Assembly (NCBI RefSeq): GCF_000315915.1
Contig: NC_020188.1
Coordinates: 1,071,501-1,135,500, forward strand
Length of the DNA: 64,000 nt
Direction of reading: 5' to 3'
Source of the DNA: Henningerozyma blattae CBS 6284
Lineage: Eukaryota; Ascomycota; Saccharomycetes; Saccharomycetales; Saccharomycetaceae
The notes below the pieces were generated by a model. The model made no database searches. It worked only from the letters and a program-made list of their open reading frames with translations, and was not told the origin of the DNA. Positions 20,847 through 32,396 of the stretch are shown here, one piece after another. Both the position numbers and the translations under genes were made by a program. Each line of letters begins with the position of its first letter. The stretch's first letter is position 1.

Positions 20847-21534
20847 TTTACAAATTGATGAAGCTAGATTCCAAATATGGTGTAAGCCGATAAAGTATAT
20901 ACATATTTGATACCATTATTTTTAACTATTTAATGAATTATTTGAAAATCATGGGTGAAAGATCTGTATTAAGCTGTGCATCTAATTCTTTTTATTGGTA
21001 AGAGACACAAAAACAAAATGAAAAAAATCTTCAAAAAATAAGGCAATAGTTGGAAAAATATCTTACTTTATGAAATTCTTAATAAAAATCAACTATACAT
21101 AAATTTAAATATCTTCTTGAAGATATATTAAGAGAAGGATTTTACAATTTCCTAATTAATAAATTATAGTTAAATAATTGTAATTCATTAATTATCTGAA
21201 AGTTAATTTTAGCTATAATAACATAAAAAAATAAAAGAAAGTATTATTAATTATACAATTTATAAGGTCAAATATAGATATCTGTATATATTTATCAAAT
21301 CATTACTATGACGCTTCTATATATATCCGCAACCTTTGCAAAATGTATTTTCTTAGATCACTATGCTAATTTATTATCCGGTTAATAGAAGTTGAAACTC
21401 TTGATTAGGCATACGAAAATCTTAATTGTTAAAAGTATATGAAATTAGATCTTAAATTTATTTTTATAAATATACAACAAATATATAAAAAATAGAAAAA
21501 ATATTATATAAATGTACTGCTAGGCTAGCAATGC
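20847..21534. other. Intergenic SPO1 promoter / YEF3 3' flank
   Basis: AT-rich. It contains the GACACAAAA word listed separately. No gene or RNA seen. Confidence 0.65.
21004..21012 (+). promoter_or_regulatory. Middle sporulation element (Ndt80-type) upstream of SPO1
   Basis: GACACAAAA fits the MSE consensus gNCRCAAAW exactly and lies 158 bp upstream of the SPO1 start codon. MSEs act in either orientation. It fits the meiosis-specific role of Spo1. A 9-bp AT-rich motif can occur by chance. Confidence 0.45.
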
Positions 21535-24500
21535 TTAAAATTCTTCATCAGAAGAAACGTAGGCATCACCTAATTCCTTCTTCTTCTTCATTCTTTCCTT
21601 CTTCTTCTTTCTTAATTCAGCAGAAGACAACTTCTTCTTCTTCTTACCACCAGCAACCTTGTTACCCATAGCATCGAATTTGTCACCTTCATCGTCCTTC
21701 TTTTCAATACGTGGACCAGAACCTTGACCAGTGACCCAGTTGTGACCGGATGGAGTCATTTGACCGTTGTTAACAGCCCAGACTTCTTCAGTTAAATCTT
21801 TGGTGAATTCAGCAGAGTGAGTAATGATAATAACACCACCTTCGAAAGCCTTCAAAGCCTTAGACAAAGCACCTAAGGAATCTCTATCCAAATAGTTGGT
21901 TGGTTCATCTAAAACGATTAAATGTGGTCTCAACCAAGTACCAGCAGCCAAAACTAATTTAACCTTTTGACCACCAGATAAACCTCTGATTCTGGAGTGG
22001 GAAACTAACTCAGCATCTAAACCTAACATAGCACAGTGTTCTTCAATTTCCTTTCTAGTTAAAGGTCTGAATTGACCAGAAGCCAAAGCTTCCTTCATAT
22101 CGACTTCAGCAACTAATTTAGCGTGAGATTCAATCAATTCACCTCTTGGTAACCAAGCGTTGTCAACGGACATCATTGGAACCCAACGTTCAGATTTCAT
22201 ACCGATGTTTTCACCTAATAAGAAAGAACATTCATATTCATAGGAGTTCTTGAACTTACGACGAGCATGGATACCTTGGATTCTACGTGGAGTACCTTCA
22301 ATCTTGAAGATCTTGTTCATAGCTTGGGCATCATCTTCGTTAATTTGACGGTTAGCTCTGTCCATAGTTTCACGATCTTCACCTGTTTGGAATCTCCATT
22401 GGATATATTCAGATGGAGTCTTGTCTAAGTGGGATTCGATATGGGCGAAAGCGTGTTGTTTAATGTAGGCAATTCTACAGTTTTCGTGAGTGTAAATTTC
22501 ACCAGTGGTTGGTAATAATTCACCAGTTAAGACATTAATCAAAGTAGATTTACCAGCACCATTTGGACCAATGACAGCAATTCTGGAAGATAAGGAACAT
22601 TGGAAGTTAATGTTGGAGATTTGTGGTTTGTCGGTACCTGGGTATTGGAAAGTCATGTCAGAAACCTTGACGATAGCCTTTTGTTTGGTCTTAACACCTT
22701 CTAAGTAACCTGGTTCTGGGAATCTAAATTCTAAGTCAGAGGCACCTAATTCGTAGTAAGATTTAGCAGTTGGACATTTCTTGACGAATTCAGACAAGTT
22801 ACCCTTGTATTTTCTTAATTTCAAACCTTCGTAATGGATAATGTATTGACAAACGTTGTCTAAGAAACCAGAGTCATGGGAAACAATGATGGAAGTAATA
22901 CCACAAGTGTTTAAGTAGTTGACTAACCAAGCGACATTGACGGTATCCAAATGGTTAGTTGGTTCATCTAATAATAAGATATCAGCGTTCTTCAAGACAG
23001 CTCTAGCTAAAGCTAATTTCATCTTCCAACCACCAGATAAGGAAGCAATTGGCATGTTGATCATTTCTTCAGAGAAGGAGAATTCCAACAATTTAGCAGT
23101 GATAACTTCTTTAGTACCGACATTACCTTGGAAGACGAAGTCCAAGACAGAAGTTTCAGAGTGAGTACCATCGATATCGTGTTCGACGTAGACGGTTCTA
23201 CATTCTTCTTGGGTTGGGAAACCATCAACTTGACCGTTAGCAACAGCTCTCATCAAAGTAGATTTACCAGCACCATTTGGACCACATAAACCGTATCTTC
23301 TACCTCTCTTCAATCTCAATTGAGTCTTGTTCAATAAGATCTTAGCACCATAAGCCAAGGAGAATTCACAGTTACATAAATCTTCACCTTCATCTTCTTC
23401 GTCATCGAAGTTTGGACCAACTGGAATGTTGTCAACAGCTTGCTTTCTGAAGTCATCCAAGATGTCCTTGGCAGTTCTTTCATGTAAGAAAACAGTCATG
23501 TATGGTAAGATGTGAGTGAACCAAGCTTGTTGATCAATAACTCTTTCATCGATCAAGTCACCGGCAACAGCAGCAATATATTCAACGACAACTGTGAATC
23601 TTGGAGCAACAGTTTCAGATTTCAATAAACCGTTCAAGACACCCAAAGTAGTGGCAATGTCACCAGCGTGAGAAACTTCTGGTAATTTGTCATCGTCAGT
23701 AACGTTACCAACTCTCTTCAAAGTCTTCAAACCTCTTAAGGTAACTTCTCTAGCTTCTGGATCAGCAATGGTAGCGAAGTTGTTTTTCAAACCTGGCAAT
23801 AATTTACCCATGAATGGAGCAACAACTTGTGGATCTTCGACCAACTTACACATGTTGTCAATAATAACAGCAGCTTTACGTTTGATGGAAGTTTCTCTTT
23901 CAGCCAAACCTCTAGACAATAATGGGACCATAATGGACAAAGTAGCTGGAGTAACTTCAGCAACGAAAGTAGTAGCACCTAACAAATGGACGGTTTCTGG
24001 AACTTCACTTGGGTCAGCGATACATTCAATCAACTTTGGAATAAATCTTTCAATATCCTTGTTGTCGACGGTTTCAGTAGACTTGGTGATAGTGGCAGTA
24101 GCAGCTTGCTTGACTTCCTTCTTAGTATCCCACATAGCTTCAGATAAGACTGGGATCAATTCAGGCATTCTTAAAGCGACTTGTTCCTTAGCAGCGTCAA
24201 CTAATTGGGAGATAGCAGCCAAGATAGCGACCTTTTCGTTCCACTTGGAAGTGTTTTCTAAGGCAGTAGTTAAGTGAGGTAAGACAGCCTTAACAGCGAC
24301 TGGGTTAACAGCCTTAACGATGGCAATTAAAGTGTCGGAAGCTAATTTTTGAACATCCTTGTCTTTGTCACCAGCTTTTTCACAAACTTGTGGAAGAATT
24401 CTAACAATGAATGGTTCAACAGATGGAGATAAGTTAGATTCGTTAGCAATGTGAGCAACAGCAGATAAAGCGTTAGCAGCGGTCTTCTTATCTTTCAAAG

Positions 24501-24669
24501 CCTTTTGTAAATCTAAAAAGAACTTTTCTGGAGCATCGTGTTCAATGATGTTACCGTTTAAGAAAGTGGAAATTTCAACAGCAATTTCAGATCTAGTTTC
24601 TGGAGTAGCGATTGTTAATTTTTCTAACAGTTCATTTAGAACCTTGATAGATTGGTCTGAGTCAGTCAT
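21535..24669 (-). CDS. YEF3: Translation elongation factor 3 (eEF3)
   Basis: A 1044-aa fungal elongation factor 3, the same length as S. cerevisiae Yef3. It is a ribosome-bound ATPase that drives release of E-site tRNA. Order: HEAT repeats (about 1-320); a four-helix region; ABC1 with Walker [15 protein letters not shown] (about 463), signature [10 protein letters not shown] and Walker [17 protein letters not shown]2 with [14 protein letters not shown] (about 700), an inserted chromodomain-like segment (about 775-870), signature [12 protein letters not shown] and [12 protein letters not shown]; then a Lys-rich tail. Codon bias is strong. It could be called YEF3 or HEF3; the SSP120/RCK2 neighbourhood points to YEF3. 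Confidence 0.98.
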   Translation of the reverse strand: MTDSDQSIKVLNELLEKLTIATPETRSEIAVEISTFLNGNIIEHDAPEKFFLDLQKALKDKKTAANALSAVAHIANESNLSPSVEPFIVRILPQVCEKAGDKDKDVQKLASDTLIAIVKAVNPVAVKAVLPHLTTALENTSKWNEKVAILAAISQLVDAAKEQVALRMPELIPVLSEAMWDTKKEVKQAATATITKSTETVDNKDIERFIPKLIECIADPSEVPETVHLLGATTFVAEVTPATLSIMVPLLSRGLAERETSIKRKAAVIIDNMCKLVEDPQVVAPFMGKLLPGLKNNFATIADPEAREVTLRGLKTLKRVGNVTDDDKLPEVSHAGDIATTLGVLNGLLKSETVAPRFTVVVEYIAAVAGDLIDERVIDQQAWFTHILPYMTVFLHERTAKDILDDFRKQAVDNIPVGPNFDDEEDEGEDLCNCEFSLAYGAKILLNKTQLRLKRGRRYGLCGPNGAGKSTLMRAVANGQVDGFPTQEECRTVYVEHDIDGTHSETSVLDFVFQGNVGTKEVITAKLLEFSFSEEMINMPIASLSGGWKMKLALARAVLKNADILLLDEPTNHLDTVNVAWLVNYLNTCGITSIIVSHDSGFLDNVCQYIIHYEGLKLRKYKGNLSEFVKKCPTAKSYYELGASDLEFRFPEPGYLEGVKTKQKAIVKVSDMTFQYPGTDKPQISNINFQCSLSSRIAVIGPNGAGKSTLINVLTGELLPTTGEIYTHENCRIAYIKQHAFAHIESHLDKTPSEYIQWRFQTGEDRETMDRANRQINEDDAQAMNKIFKIEGTPRRIQGIHARRKFKNSYEYECSFLLGENIGMKSERWVPMMSVDNAWLPRGELIESHAKLVAEVDMKEALASGQFRPLTRKEIEEHCAMLGLDAELVSHSRIRGLSGGQKVKLVLAAGTWLRPHLIVLDEPTNYLDRDSLGALSKALKAFEGGVIIITHSAEFTKDLTEEVWAVNNGQMTPSGHNWVTGQGSGPRIEKKDDEGDKFDAMGNKVAGGKKKKKLSSAELRKKKKERMKKKKELGDAYVSSDEEF

Positions 24670-25813
24670 TTATGATATTGAAATAACCAATGGTTGATCT
24701 GGTCTCTTGAAAAGAGGTATAAAAACAAGAAAAAACCCAAACGGAAAAACGTGTAAATGAACAAGTGAGAATTTTCGAAATACTGAGAAATAAATAGCTG
24801 TATATATATGATTTTTCTAAAATTGAATTAGAAAAAATCAATCAAGATGGATAAGATGAAAAAAAATTTTTTCCATGAGTATCTCTCGGACTGCGTTTTT
24901 CCTTTTTGCCGGCGATGCGTGAAAAAAATTTTTCATTGCGAGACCGGCTACGGGTATTTCTGAGGAACTGTTGCGATGAGCCGTGAAAAAAAAATTAATA
25001 CGAAAATGGCAATTCTTAGTGGAAGACCAGCGAGGTGTGACACGAAGATAGGACGAAAAAGAAAAGGGAAGGTTACGAAGTGGTGTTAGTAAAGACATGA
25101 TTAGATGTGATGGTTAAGACTAGATGAGAGATGGTTAAGAAAGACTAGGTGGAACGAGACTGGATGGATTTGTATTTGAGAGGGAATGTTAATGGGAGGA
25201 TGAAAGACTGTGAAACCAACGTTTTGCGCTACAAGGCTAATGTGCTTTTATTTTTGGAGTTGGACAAATACAGTAAGTTTTCAAATCTAGTATGTCCAGG
25301 CTCATAAGAACAAAGGAAACTATAGCGGAAGTATTTTTTTTTTTCGTGGTATGCTTTCTTTTTTTGTTTTTTAACTTTTTATTTATTTTTTCGAGCATTA
25401 CGTTTCTTCTTTTGATGTCATGGAAACAGAAAGCATAGCTTGTAATAGGGTAACTGAATAGTTGCCGTTTTTGTCTTGGAGTGATGAGTTTCTAGTTGTA
25501 TATCTTGAAATGATGAGCTAAGATTTGAATCTCAAAATTCAACTTGCTATTTCACCGTTTTGGGTATGCATTGCATGAGTGATTTGATTACACATATAGA
25601 TATATATATAGTGATACACTACCAACTAGGTACACTTGGGTATTGAATATATTGAAATTATAAAAGTTATAGATATATACTCTAGACGCCTGGATTACCA
25701 TGCACGAGTGTGTGGGATCTGGTTGCAATGTAAGGCAAGATAAGGGGGTTTTGCTAATATTATTATTATTATTATATGTTACTATTATTATTAATTGTAT
25801 ATTTACTATCTTG
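24670..25813. other. Intergenic, YEF3 promoter
   Basis: About 1.1 kb. It holds the PAC/RRPE cluster listed separately, poly-T tracts near 25330-25390 and an ATT triplet run near 25761. No gene seen; the 86-codon open frame at 24838-25098 is spurious. Confidence 0.65.
24857..24997. promoter_or_regulatory. PAC and RRPE elements of the YEF3 promoter
   Basis: Three RRPE-like blocks (TGAAAAAAAATTTTTT 24857-24872, TGAAAAAAATTTTTCA 24920-24935, TGAAAAAAAAATT from 24984) are paired with an exact PAC word GCGATGAGC (24973-24981) and a near-PAC GCGATGCG (24912-24919). They lie about 190-330 bp upstream of the YEF3 start. PAC (bound by Dot6/Tod6) and RRPE (bound by Stb3) mark ribosome-biogenesis genes under TORC1 control. 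Confidence 0.65.
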
Positions 25814-27856
25814 CTAATCTTTGATTATTGGAGCTGTCGTGACATGAGATAACTTGGAAGGAGTATTGTTGAGAGAAATGCCAGTTCTTGTCTTGTCTTT
25901 TCTTCTCTTGACAATGGTGGATGAATCTAATGATAGTTGGAAGACATCATTTGAATGAGTGATGGAAACACAAGAGGAGGAGGGGCTTGCAGAATATTCC
26001 TCATTTTCCAATAGAGAATCCAATTGGAAATTACCATTTTTACTAGTTGGAGTATTTGTAGCTGTGTTATTTACTTTTTCTTCTTCTTGTCTCTGTACTG
26101 CATTACTTATATCGAATGCATCTCTCATAGCCACCGCTGCTGGTGAGTATAGCAGAGCACTGTCACGCTGTAAGAATGCCAATTTTTGTTTTTGGTCCAC
26201 TGGTATGGTATTATTCTTTTTATGATGAGTTGCGGTTTCATCATCTTTTTCATAGGGGTTCTTGGTTGATATAGGTTGTGTTGACTCTTGATCGATTTTA
26301 GATGATGCAAAATTATTATTTTCTTGAATGTGGACATTGGATATGGAAGTGGAGATATTACTGATTGCTCTAATGATATCCAGGTTATCGTTTTGTTGCC
26401 TTTCTTGTTCAGTGAAACAATCATAGTTTTTCAACCAAGGATCATTCAAGAATTCATCAACGTCATATCTTTTGTTTGGATCTACTTCTAGTAATCTCCT
26501 AACAGCATTCTTTGCCCCATCACTAATTTCATCCCACCAAGGTTTTAAAAATGTATATTCACCATTAGCGATTTTTTCAGTCAAAATATCAATACGTTCA
26601 TCATAAAAGGGTGGGAACCCACATAGCATGGTATAAAGAACACAGCCGACCCCCCACATATCTACTTTCATAGAATACCTTTCATCTTTGACCACTTCTG
26701 GAGCCGTATAACCTACTGTACCACAAGGCGTCTTTGTATTTGTTGAATATATTTGTTTGGAAAGACCGAAATCTGCCAGCTTGACTATCCCAATTCCGCC
26801 ACCTCCCACACCGTATATAAATTTCCCTTCATCTTTTTTCGTTGTTGGATCATCTGATTTCCTTAAAGTGGCTTTAAAATCTTGTTGTGACAACGGTGAA
26901 TATTCAATCTGTTGGAATAACAAGTTTTCTGGCTTAATATCTCGATGGACAACACCCATCGAATGCAAATATTTAACAGAGATAGCCAATTGAGTGATAA
27001 CATGTCTACACAGATCTTCACTGAAATAGGTTAAACGGACAATCTCTCCAAAGATTTCACCACCATTCAGCAGTTCTTGGACAATGTAGTAATAGTTTGA
27101 TGATTCTTGGAAATCAATGAATTTGACAATGTTATTACATTGAGAGACCATTTTTTGTAAAGTGACTTCTTTAAGGACTTGTTGTCTTGATGATGATTTA
27201 GCAGCTGCAGCTGAAGGTGTTGTTGTATTAGATTCGTTATTTTCTGTCACGATTAAATCGTTTTTCTTTATGCATTTGATAGCCACTTCTTTATAATTTT
27301 GTTTAAGGACTATTGTGTTTGATCTTAATGGGATGGCACGGAATACCGTGGAAAAGGCACCTGTACCAATTTTGTTAATAAGTTTAAACCCGTTTAATTC
27401 TAATTGTTCTGTATATAATCTATCTGGCATTTCTTCAGGGAGTGAAAATGATAATGAAGCAGAAGATGATGGCGAAGGTGAAGGCGAGGGTATGGATGAA
27501 GCAGAAGGAGAAGATACAACGTCGTTTACCACGGTAGTGTTTGTAGTTGCATTATTTGCAGTATTTATAGCTGTCAAATTTGAGTTTGTAGAATGGGGGA
27601 TTGGCGATAAACTTGTTGCTGTGCTTGTTTCACTTAAAACGTAGATAGATTCTTCTTGAGTATTAGACATGGTAGTATGATGAAGATCCTTTTGAACTTT
27701 CTTCTTTACAGGTTTCGATTGATGGGGTTTTATTGGATTTGTTACTTTAGAATGTGTATTTGTATTTGTATTTGAATTTTCAATAGTCGTTGTATGGTGA
27801 CTTTCTTCATCATCGATTGATTTTTTCTTTGATAACCAATTTTTTAACTTATTCAT
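25814..27856 (-). CDS. RCK2: Serine/threonine kinase Rck2 (CaMK-type MAPKAP kinase)
   Basis: A 680-aa kinase (S. cerevisiae Rck2 is 610). The N-terminus [13 protein letters not shown] is basic, followed by a long Ser/Thr/Asn-rich tail. The kinase domain spans about 155-490: a glycine-rich loop [10 protein letters not shown], the catalytic loop [20 protein letters not shown], the activation-segment [14 protein letters not shown] and [17 protein letters not shown]. An insertion with the glycine run GVGGGGIG lies just before DFG. Rck2 is phosphorylated by Hog1 in osmotic stress and inhibits translation elongation through eEF2. Its neighbour YEF3 is the same as in S. cerevisiae (YLR248W-YLR249W). 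RCK1 is the other family member, but synteny and length favour RCK2. Confidence 0.92.
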   Translation of the reverse strand: MNKLKNWLSKKKSIDDEESHHTTTIENSNTNTNTHSKVTNPIKPHQSKPVKKKVQKDLHHTTMSNTQEESIYVLSETSTATSLSPIPHSTNSNLTAINTANNATTNTTVVNDVVSSPSASSIPSPSPSPSSSASLSFSLPEEMPDRLYTEQLELNGFKLINKIGTGAFSTVFRAIPLRSNTIVLKQNYKEVAIKCIKKNDLIVTENNESNTTTPSAAAAKSSSRQQVLKEVTLQKMVSQCNNIVKFIDFQESSNYYYIVQELLNGGEIFGEIVRLTYFSEDLCRHVITQLAISVKYLHSMGVVHRDIKPENLLFQQIEYSPLSQQDFKATLRKSDDPTTKKDEGKFIYGVGGGGIGIVKLADFGLSKQIYSTNTKTPCGTVGYTAPEVVKDERYSMKVDMWGVGCVLYTMLCGFPPFYDERIDILTEKIANGEYTFLKPWWDEISDGAKNAVRRLLEVDPNKRYDVDEFLNDPWLKNYDCFTEQERQQNDNLDIIRAISNISTSISNVHIQENNNFASSKIDQESTQPISTKNPYEKDDETATHHKKNNTIPVDQKQKLAFLQRDSALLYSPAAVAMRDAFDISNAVQRQEEEKVNNTATNTPTSKNGNFQLDSLLENEEYSASPSSSCVSITHSNDVFQLSLDSSTIVKRRKDKTRTGISLNNTPSKLSHVTTAPIIKD

Positions 27857-28193
27857 CAGATCCTTTTTGTGTTAAATGGATTCAAGCAGGATTGCAAAGT
27901 GGTAGTATCAGTTATGCCAGTCGAAGAATACTGAGTGTTAGTGGGGGATATGAAAATTTGTATAAAATTTAGAAATGTACAGCATTATAAATCAAAATGG
28001 TCGAGTTGGAATATGGTATTGGAATACGGTATTGGAGGAAGATCAGGGACAAGGGCGAGATGGGGCCGAAGCCGAGCACGAGCGAGAAAGAGCGAGACTA
28101 TAGAAAGAGAAAAGAGAAACAGAAACTGGGAAAGTGAAAAGTGAAAATGAGTAAAAAAGCGGACCAGAGCGAACACGGCGATTGCCGGCCGGA

Positions 28194-28367
28194 GGGCCAA
28201 AAAAATCAAGAAAAAGAAAAAAAGATAGTGGGGGGGGAGGGGGAGGGTCAAACACAGGCAAAGGACCAAAAAGAGCTAAGCTATGCGGGGCCAAATTTTG
28301 TATAGGGTCAAATTACTAAGATTAGGAGGGCCAAATTTCTAAAGGGCCAAAAATGGATTGGGTCAAA
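28194..28367. repeat. Eight-unit GGGYCAAA motif array
   Basis: GGGCCAAA, GGGTCAAA or a one-base variant (GGACCAAA) starts at about 28194, 28245, 28263, 28288, 28305, 28328, 28344 and 28360, all on the same strand, at 15-50 bp spacing. The unit is short and the spacers differ, so this looks like a cluster of binding sites or an old decayed minisatellite. The bound factor is unknown to me. Confidence 0.7.
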
Positions 28368-28447
28368 TATGCATATATATATACATATAGAAGGCATAGG
28401 CAAAAAAATTGAGCCGGCTCGGCAGCCGTGCGAAGTGAGGCGGTGAA

Positions 28448-28576
28448 TTAGGGTTAGCAAGGGTAAACAAGGGCTAGGGTTAGAAGGAGTGAGGGTTAAA
28501 AGGATTTTTAGTAGGGTTGAAAGGGTTACGATTATAGGGTTGACTAGGGCTATTGAACAGATGAAATAGGGTTAAA
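28448..28576. promoter_or_regulatory. Array of AGGGTT (Tbf1-like) motifs upstream of PRE1
   Basis: Seven AGGGTT-containing units in about 130 bp, all in one orientation: TTAGGGTTAG (28448), CTAGGGTTAG (28474), GAGGGTTAAA (28491), GTAGGGTTGA (28511), AAAGGGTTAC (28520), ATAGGGTTGA (28534), ATAGGGTTAA (28567). The first is an exact Tbf1 core; the others differ by one base. Similar T2AG3-like words are normally found at subtelomeres or in snoRNA and insulator promoters. Confidence 0.6.
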
Positions 28577-28604
28577 GTCTAAGCAAGGGCTGGTTTTCCC
28601 GTGC

Positions 28605-28613
28605 GGTGGCAAA
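28605..28613 (+). promoter_or_regulatory. PACE (Rpn4 site) of PRE1
   Basis: GGTGGCAAA is an exact proteasome-associated control element, 176 bp upstream of the PRE1 start codon and in the usual orientation. Rpn4 binds PACE and coordinates proteasome subunit genes. This agrees with the identity of the downstream gene. Confidence 0.92.
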
Positions 28614-28788
28614 CTATTAAAAACTATATATACATATATATATATAATTATATATAATGAATATAATAATACTAATAGAAGCTATTAACCCTGTAAAAAG
28701 CCAGAAGAGTATATTGTTGACCAATTACCAAACACCTTTGTTCTTCTTCTTACACACATAAATACAAACATACAAGTATACATTGATA

Positions 28789-29376
28789 ATGGATATTATT
28801 CTAGGGATTAGAGTACAAGATTGTGTCATCATGGCCACTTCCAAGGCAGTTACTAGAGGGATCTCCGTATTGAAAGATACCGACGACAAGACTAGACAAT
28901 TATCTCCACATAGTTTAATGGCTTTCTCAGGAGAAGCCGGGGACACTGTTAATTTCGCCGAATATATTCAAGCAAACGTACAATTGTATACTATCAGAGA
29001 AAACAATGAACTATCACCTCAAGCTGTATCAAGTTTTGTAAGAAAGGAATTGGCCAAATCAATAAGATCAAGAAAACCATACCAAGTAAATGTATTAATC
29101 GGTGGTTACGACTCCACTTCGAAGAAACCACAACTGTATCAGATCGATTACTTAGGCACTAAAGTAGAGTTACCTTATGCCGCCCACGGTTATTCAGGGT
29201 TCTACACTTTCTCATTATTAGATCATCATTATAGACCAGATATGACCAAAGAGGAAGGTCTGGATTTATTGAAGAAATGTATTGAAGAATTGCAAAAGAG
29301 AATGCCCATCGATTTCAAAGGTGTCTTGGTGAAGATAGTAGACGAAAACGGGGTCTCCACTGTAGACGACTTCTAA
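28789..29376 (+). CDS. PRE1: 20S proteasome beta-4 subunit
   Basis: A 195-aa protein (S. cerevisiae Pre1 is 198). It is a non-catalytic beta subunit of the 20S core, with no N-terminal propeptide or Thr1. Visible signatures: MDIILGIRVQDCVIMATSKA at the start, DDKTRQLSPH, GEAGDTVNFAEYIQANVQLY, YQVNVLIGGYD and HGYSGFYTFSLLDHHYRPDM. The start is the ATG at 28789; the in-frame TTG two codons upstream is not a plausible start. A CTG codon encodes the conserved Leu of EEGLDLL, which shows the standard genetic code. Promoter: PACE and an AGGGTT array. PRE1-PRP22 order is as in S. cerevisiae (YER012W-YER013W). Confidence 0.97.
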   Translation: MDIILGIRVQDCVIMATSKAVTRGISVLKDTDDKTRQLSPHSLMAFSGEAGDTVNFAEYIQANVQLYTIRENNELSPQAVSSFVRKELAKSIRSRKPYQVNVLIGGYDSTSKKPQLYQIDYLGTKVELPYAAHGYSGFYTFSLLDHHYRPDMTKEEGLDLLKKCIEELQKRMPIDFKGVLVKIVDENGVSTVDDF

Positions 29377-29582
29377 TTGCACTTACGTAACCATATACTG
29401 TTTATTCCTTTCATATTTTTATAATAATTATGTATATTTCTTTTATTTCGCTTCGCCTTTAAAGTATACAGATATATACATGCACTTTTATATATATACA
29501 TAATGAACGCATTAATGGGAAAGAAAAAAAAAAATTGAAATAAGATTAAGATTTCTATATATACATATATAAGCCATTAAAG

Positions 29583-32396
29583 ATGGATCTACATGGAAAA
29601 ACGATACAACAGATTATTGGAACGGATGATCCCACTGTAAAAGCTTTTATTACCGATATTTTCACTACTAGTTCGAGTATTTTCCAATTCACTACTTCTG
29701 TATTAAAACTAGACGTCGGGTTAGATATTAAATCCATCCAACAACTATATCATCTATTAAAACAAGAACAGACACCAGCTAAACCAAATGACAACTCAAA
29801 AGATAATGATACAAAGCATTTAAAAAAGAATAACGATACAAGGTATAAGGACCCCTCACCAACAAGAGGTAGACAACAAACTCAATCCACGGTGAAAAAG
29901 AGAAAACTTACATCTCCAGAGAGATGGGAGATCAAACAACTTATAGCTAGTGGTGCTGCAAATATAAATGACTATCCTGAACTGATAGAGAACGAAGATA
30001 AATCAGAAACATCTGCACAGGAAGATGATCTAGATATAGAAGTCAATACCACTGATCATCCGGATTTCTTGAAACAAGAATTTAAACCAGGTTTTAAAAA
30101 ATATGAGATGCCCAAGATCGTAAAGGCTCCCAGAGGTCCGATGAATAGACAAGCCAGGTATGGTTCCAATTTAATTAAATCACATCGTGAAGAGAAACTT
30201 CATCAAAAGAAAAATTTGGAAAAGATTATGAGACAAAAAAATGTTTCTGAGGATCCAACTTTGAATTCTAATAAATTTAAAAAAAAATTTAATAATTTTA
30301 ATGAAAAAAATTTAGTAGTAACAGATTGGGAAAGGAAAAATTTAAATGAGAAAATCACTTTTGGTAAACATACTACACTTTCCTTAACAGAGCAACGTAA
30401 ATCCCTGCCTGTATATAAAATGCGGTCTGAATTGATCGATGCAATTAAGCAAAATCAATTTTTAATTATTGTCGGAGAAACAGGTTCAGGGAAAACCACC
30501 CAAATTACTCAATATCTTTATGAATCAAATTTCACCAAGAATGGTATAATAGGGTGTACTCAACCTAGAAGAGTGGCCGCCGTCTCTGTGGCTAAAAGAG
30601 TCTCCGAAGAAGTCGGTTGTAAATTAGGTGAAAAAGTTGGTTATACAATTCGTTTTGAAGATCATACTTCTTCACAGACTAAAATCAAATATATGACTGA
30701 TGGTATGCTTCAAAGAGAAGCATTGATCGATCCATTGATGTCTAAATATTCAGTCATTATGCTAGATGAAGCGCATGAAAGAACCGTCGCTACAGATGTA
30801 TTATTTGCTCTATTGAAAGACGCAGGCCAAAAGAGACCTGACTTGAAAATTATAGTGACTTCTGCCACTCTAGATTCAAAAAAGTTTTCTGAATATTTTC
30901 TTAATTGCCCTGTCATTAATATTCCTGGTAAGACTTTCCCCGTAGAAGTACTATACTCACAATCCCCTCAAATGGATTATATAGAAGCAGCATTGGATAC
31001 CGTAATGGAAATTCACATTAATGAAGAACCAGGTGATATACTAGTGTTTTTAACAGGTCAAGAAGAAATTGACTCATGTTGTGAAATTTTATATCAAAAA
31101 GTGAAAACTCTTGGTGATGCTATAGGAGAGTTAATCATCTTGCCCGTATATTCTGCATTACCAAGTGAAGTTCAGTCGAAAATTTTTGAACCTACTCCAA
31201 AGGGGAAAAGAAAAGTAGTCTTTGCTACAAATATTGCCGAAACTTCCATTACAATCGATGGAATATTTTATGTCATAGATCCAGGCTATTCAAAAGTTAA
31301 TACTTTTAATCCAAGAGTAGGTATGGAGCAATTAATTGTGACACCAATTTCACAAGCTCAGGCAAACCAAAGAAAGGGTAGAGCAGGTAGAACTGGTCCA
31401 GGGAAGTGCTATCGTTTATACACGGAATCAGCTTTTTTCAATGAAATGCTACCTACAACAATTCCTGAAATTCAAAGACAAAATTTATCAAATACAATTT
31501 TAATGTTAAAGGCAATGGGGATAAATGATTTATTGAATTTTGGATTTATGGATCCACCACCAAGAAATTCAATGGTTAGAGCATTAGAAGAATTATATCA
31601 TCTAGAATCATTAGATCAAGATGGGAATATCACACAATTAGGATTGAAAATGTCTCAATTCCCTATGGACCCTAAACTATCAAGATCTCTTTTGACTTCA
31701 GTGTCTAATAATTGCTCACAAGAGATGATCATTATTATGTCCATGTTAACTGTTCAAAATATATTTTATAGGCCAAAGGGGAAACAACAAGAGGCTGATT
31801 TGAAAAAATCCAAATTCCATCACCCATACGGTGATCATCTAACACTTTTAAATGTTTATAACCAATGGGAGATAGCTGGTTGTTCAGAACAATTCTGTAC
31901 AGTAAATTTTTTACATCAAAGACACTTGAGAAGAGCAAAAGATGTTAAGAAACAATTGGAGACGATATTTAAAAATTTGAAATTACCTCTAATAAAATGT
32001 TATGGTGATCCAGATTTGATTAGAAAGACTTTAGTAGCTGGATTTTTTATGAATGCTGCAAAGAGAGATTCAGAAGTAGGTTACAAGACAATCTCAAGTA
32101 ATACAGAAGTGGGCATTCATCCTTCCAGTTCTTTATTTGGTAGGGAATATGAGTATGTTATATATCATTCATTAGTATTGACTTCAAGAGAATATATGTC
32201 TCAAGTGACAAGTATAGAACCTAATTGGTTATTAGAAGCCTCGCCTCACTTCTATAAACCTACTGATGAAAATAGCCATTCTCGTAAAAAGGCAAAGATT
32301 GTTCCCTTATACGATAGGTTCGCTAAAGATCAGAACTCTTGGAGATTGAGTTCAATTAGACAAACCCGTGAAAGAGCTCTTGGGATTAAAAGATAG
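29583..32396 (+). CDS. PRP22: DEAH-box RNA helicase Prp22, lacking the S1 domain
   Basis: A 937-aa protein, about 200 aa shorter than S. cerevisiae Prp22 (1145). It releases spliced mRNA from the spliceosome and proofreads 3' splice sites. Seen: an N-terminal helical segment (1-65), a low-complexity stretch (66-108), the conserved [17 protein letters not shown] element (about 109), then the helicase core with [10 protein letters not shown] (about 300), DEAHERT (about 395), VTSATLD, and the motif VI run [20 protein letters not shown], followed by the winged-helix, ratchet and OB-type C-terminus ending RERALGIKR. The S1 RNA-binding domain normally present before the SPERW element is missing. 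The core is intact, so function is expected. It lies directly after PRE1 and before HEM14, as in S. cerevisiae. Confidence 0.95.
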   Translation: MDLHGKTIQQIIGTDDPTVKAFITDIFTTSSSIFQFTTSVLKLDVGLDIKSIQQLYHLLKQEQTPAKPNDNSKDNDTKHLKKNNDTRYKDPSPTRGRQQTQSTVKKRKLTSPERWEIKQLIASGAANINDYPELIENEDKSETSAQEDDLDIEVNTTDHPDFLKQEFKPGFKKYEMPKIVKAPRGPMNRQARYGSNLIKSHREEKLHQKKNLEKIMRQKNVSEDPTLNSNKFKKKFNNFNEKNLVVTDWERKNLNEKITFGKHTTLSLTEQRKSLPVYKMRSELIDAIKQNQFLIIVGETGSGKTTQITQYLYESNFTKNGIIGCTQPRRVAAVSVAKRVSEEVGCKLGEKVGYTIRFEDHTSSQTKIKYMTDGMLQREALIDPLMSKYSVIMLDEAHERTVATDVLFALLKDAGQKRPDLKIIVTSATLDSKKFSEYFLNCPVINIPGKTFPVEVLYSQSPQMDYIEAALDTVMEIHINEEPGDILVFLTGQEEIDSCCEILYQKVKTLGDAIGELIILPVYSALPSEVQSKIFEPTPKGKRKVVFATNIAETSITIDGIFYVIDPGYSKVNTFNPRVGMEQLIVTPISQAQANQRKGRAGRTGPGKCYRLYTESAFFNEMLPTTIPEIQRQNLSNTILMLKAMGINDLLNFGFMDPPPRNSMVRALEELYHLESLDQDGNITQLGLKMSQFPMDPKLSRSLLTSVSNNCSQEMIIIMSMLTVQNIFYRPKGKQQEADLKKSKFHHPYGDHLTLLNVYNQWEIAGCSEQFCTVNFLHQRHLRRAKDVKKQLETIFKNLKLPLIKCYGDPDLIRKTLVAGFFMNAAKRDSEVGYKTISSNTEVGIHPSSSLFGREYEYVIYHSLVLTSREYMSQVTSIEPNWLLEASPHFYKPTDENSHSRKKAKIVPLYDRFAKDQNSWRLSSIRQTRERALGIKR

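Larger units (their letters stand above)
27857..28788. other. Divergent promoter region of RCK2 and PRE1
   Basis: About 930 bp, purine-rich on the plus strand from 28030 to 28260. It holds two motif arrays and a PACE site listed separately. The open frames here on either strand are low-complexity (Leu/Phe/Ser/Pro-rich on the minus strand) and are not believed to be genes. Confidence 0.7.

Noticed and set aside
27985..28294. Overlapping 83-109 codon frames near the RCK2 promoter
   Set aside because: They are low-complexity products of a purine-rich strand (Leu/Phe/Ser/Pro on one strand, Arg/Glu/Lys on the other) with no domain.
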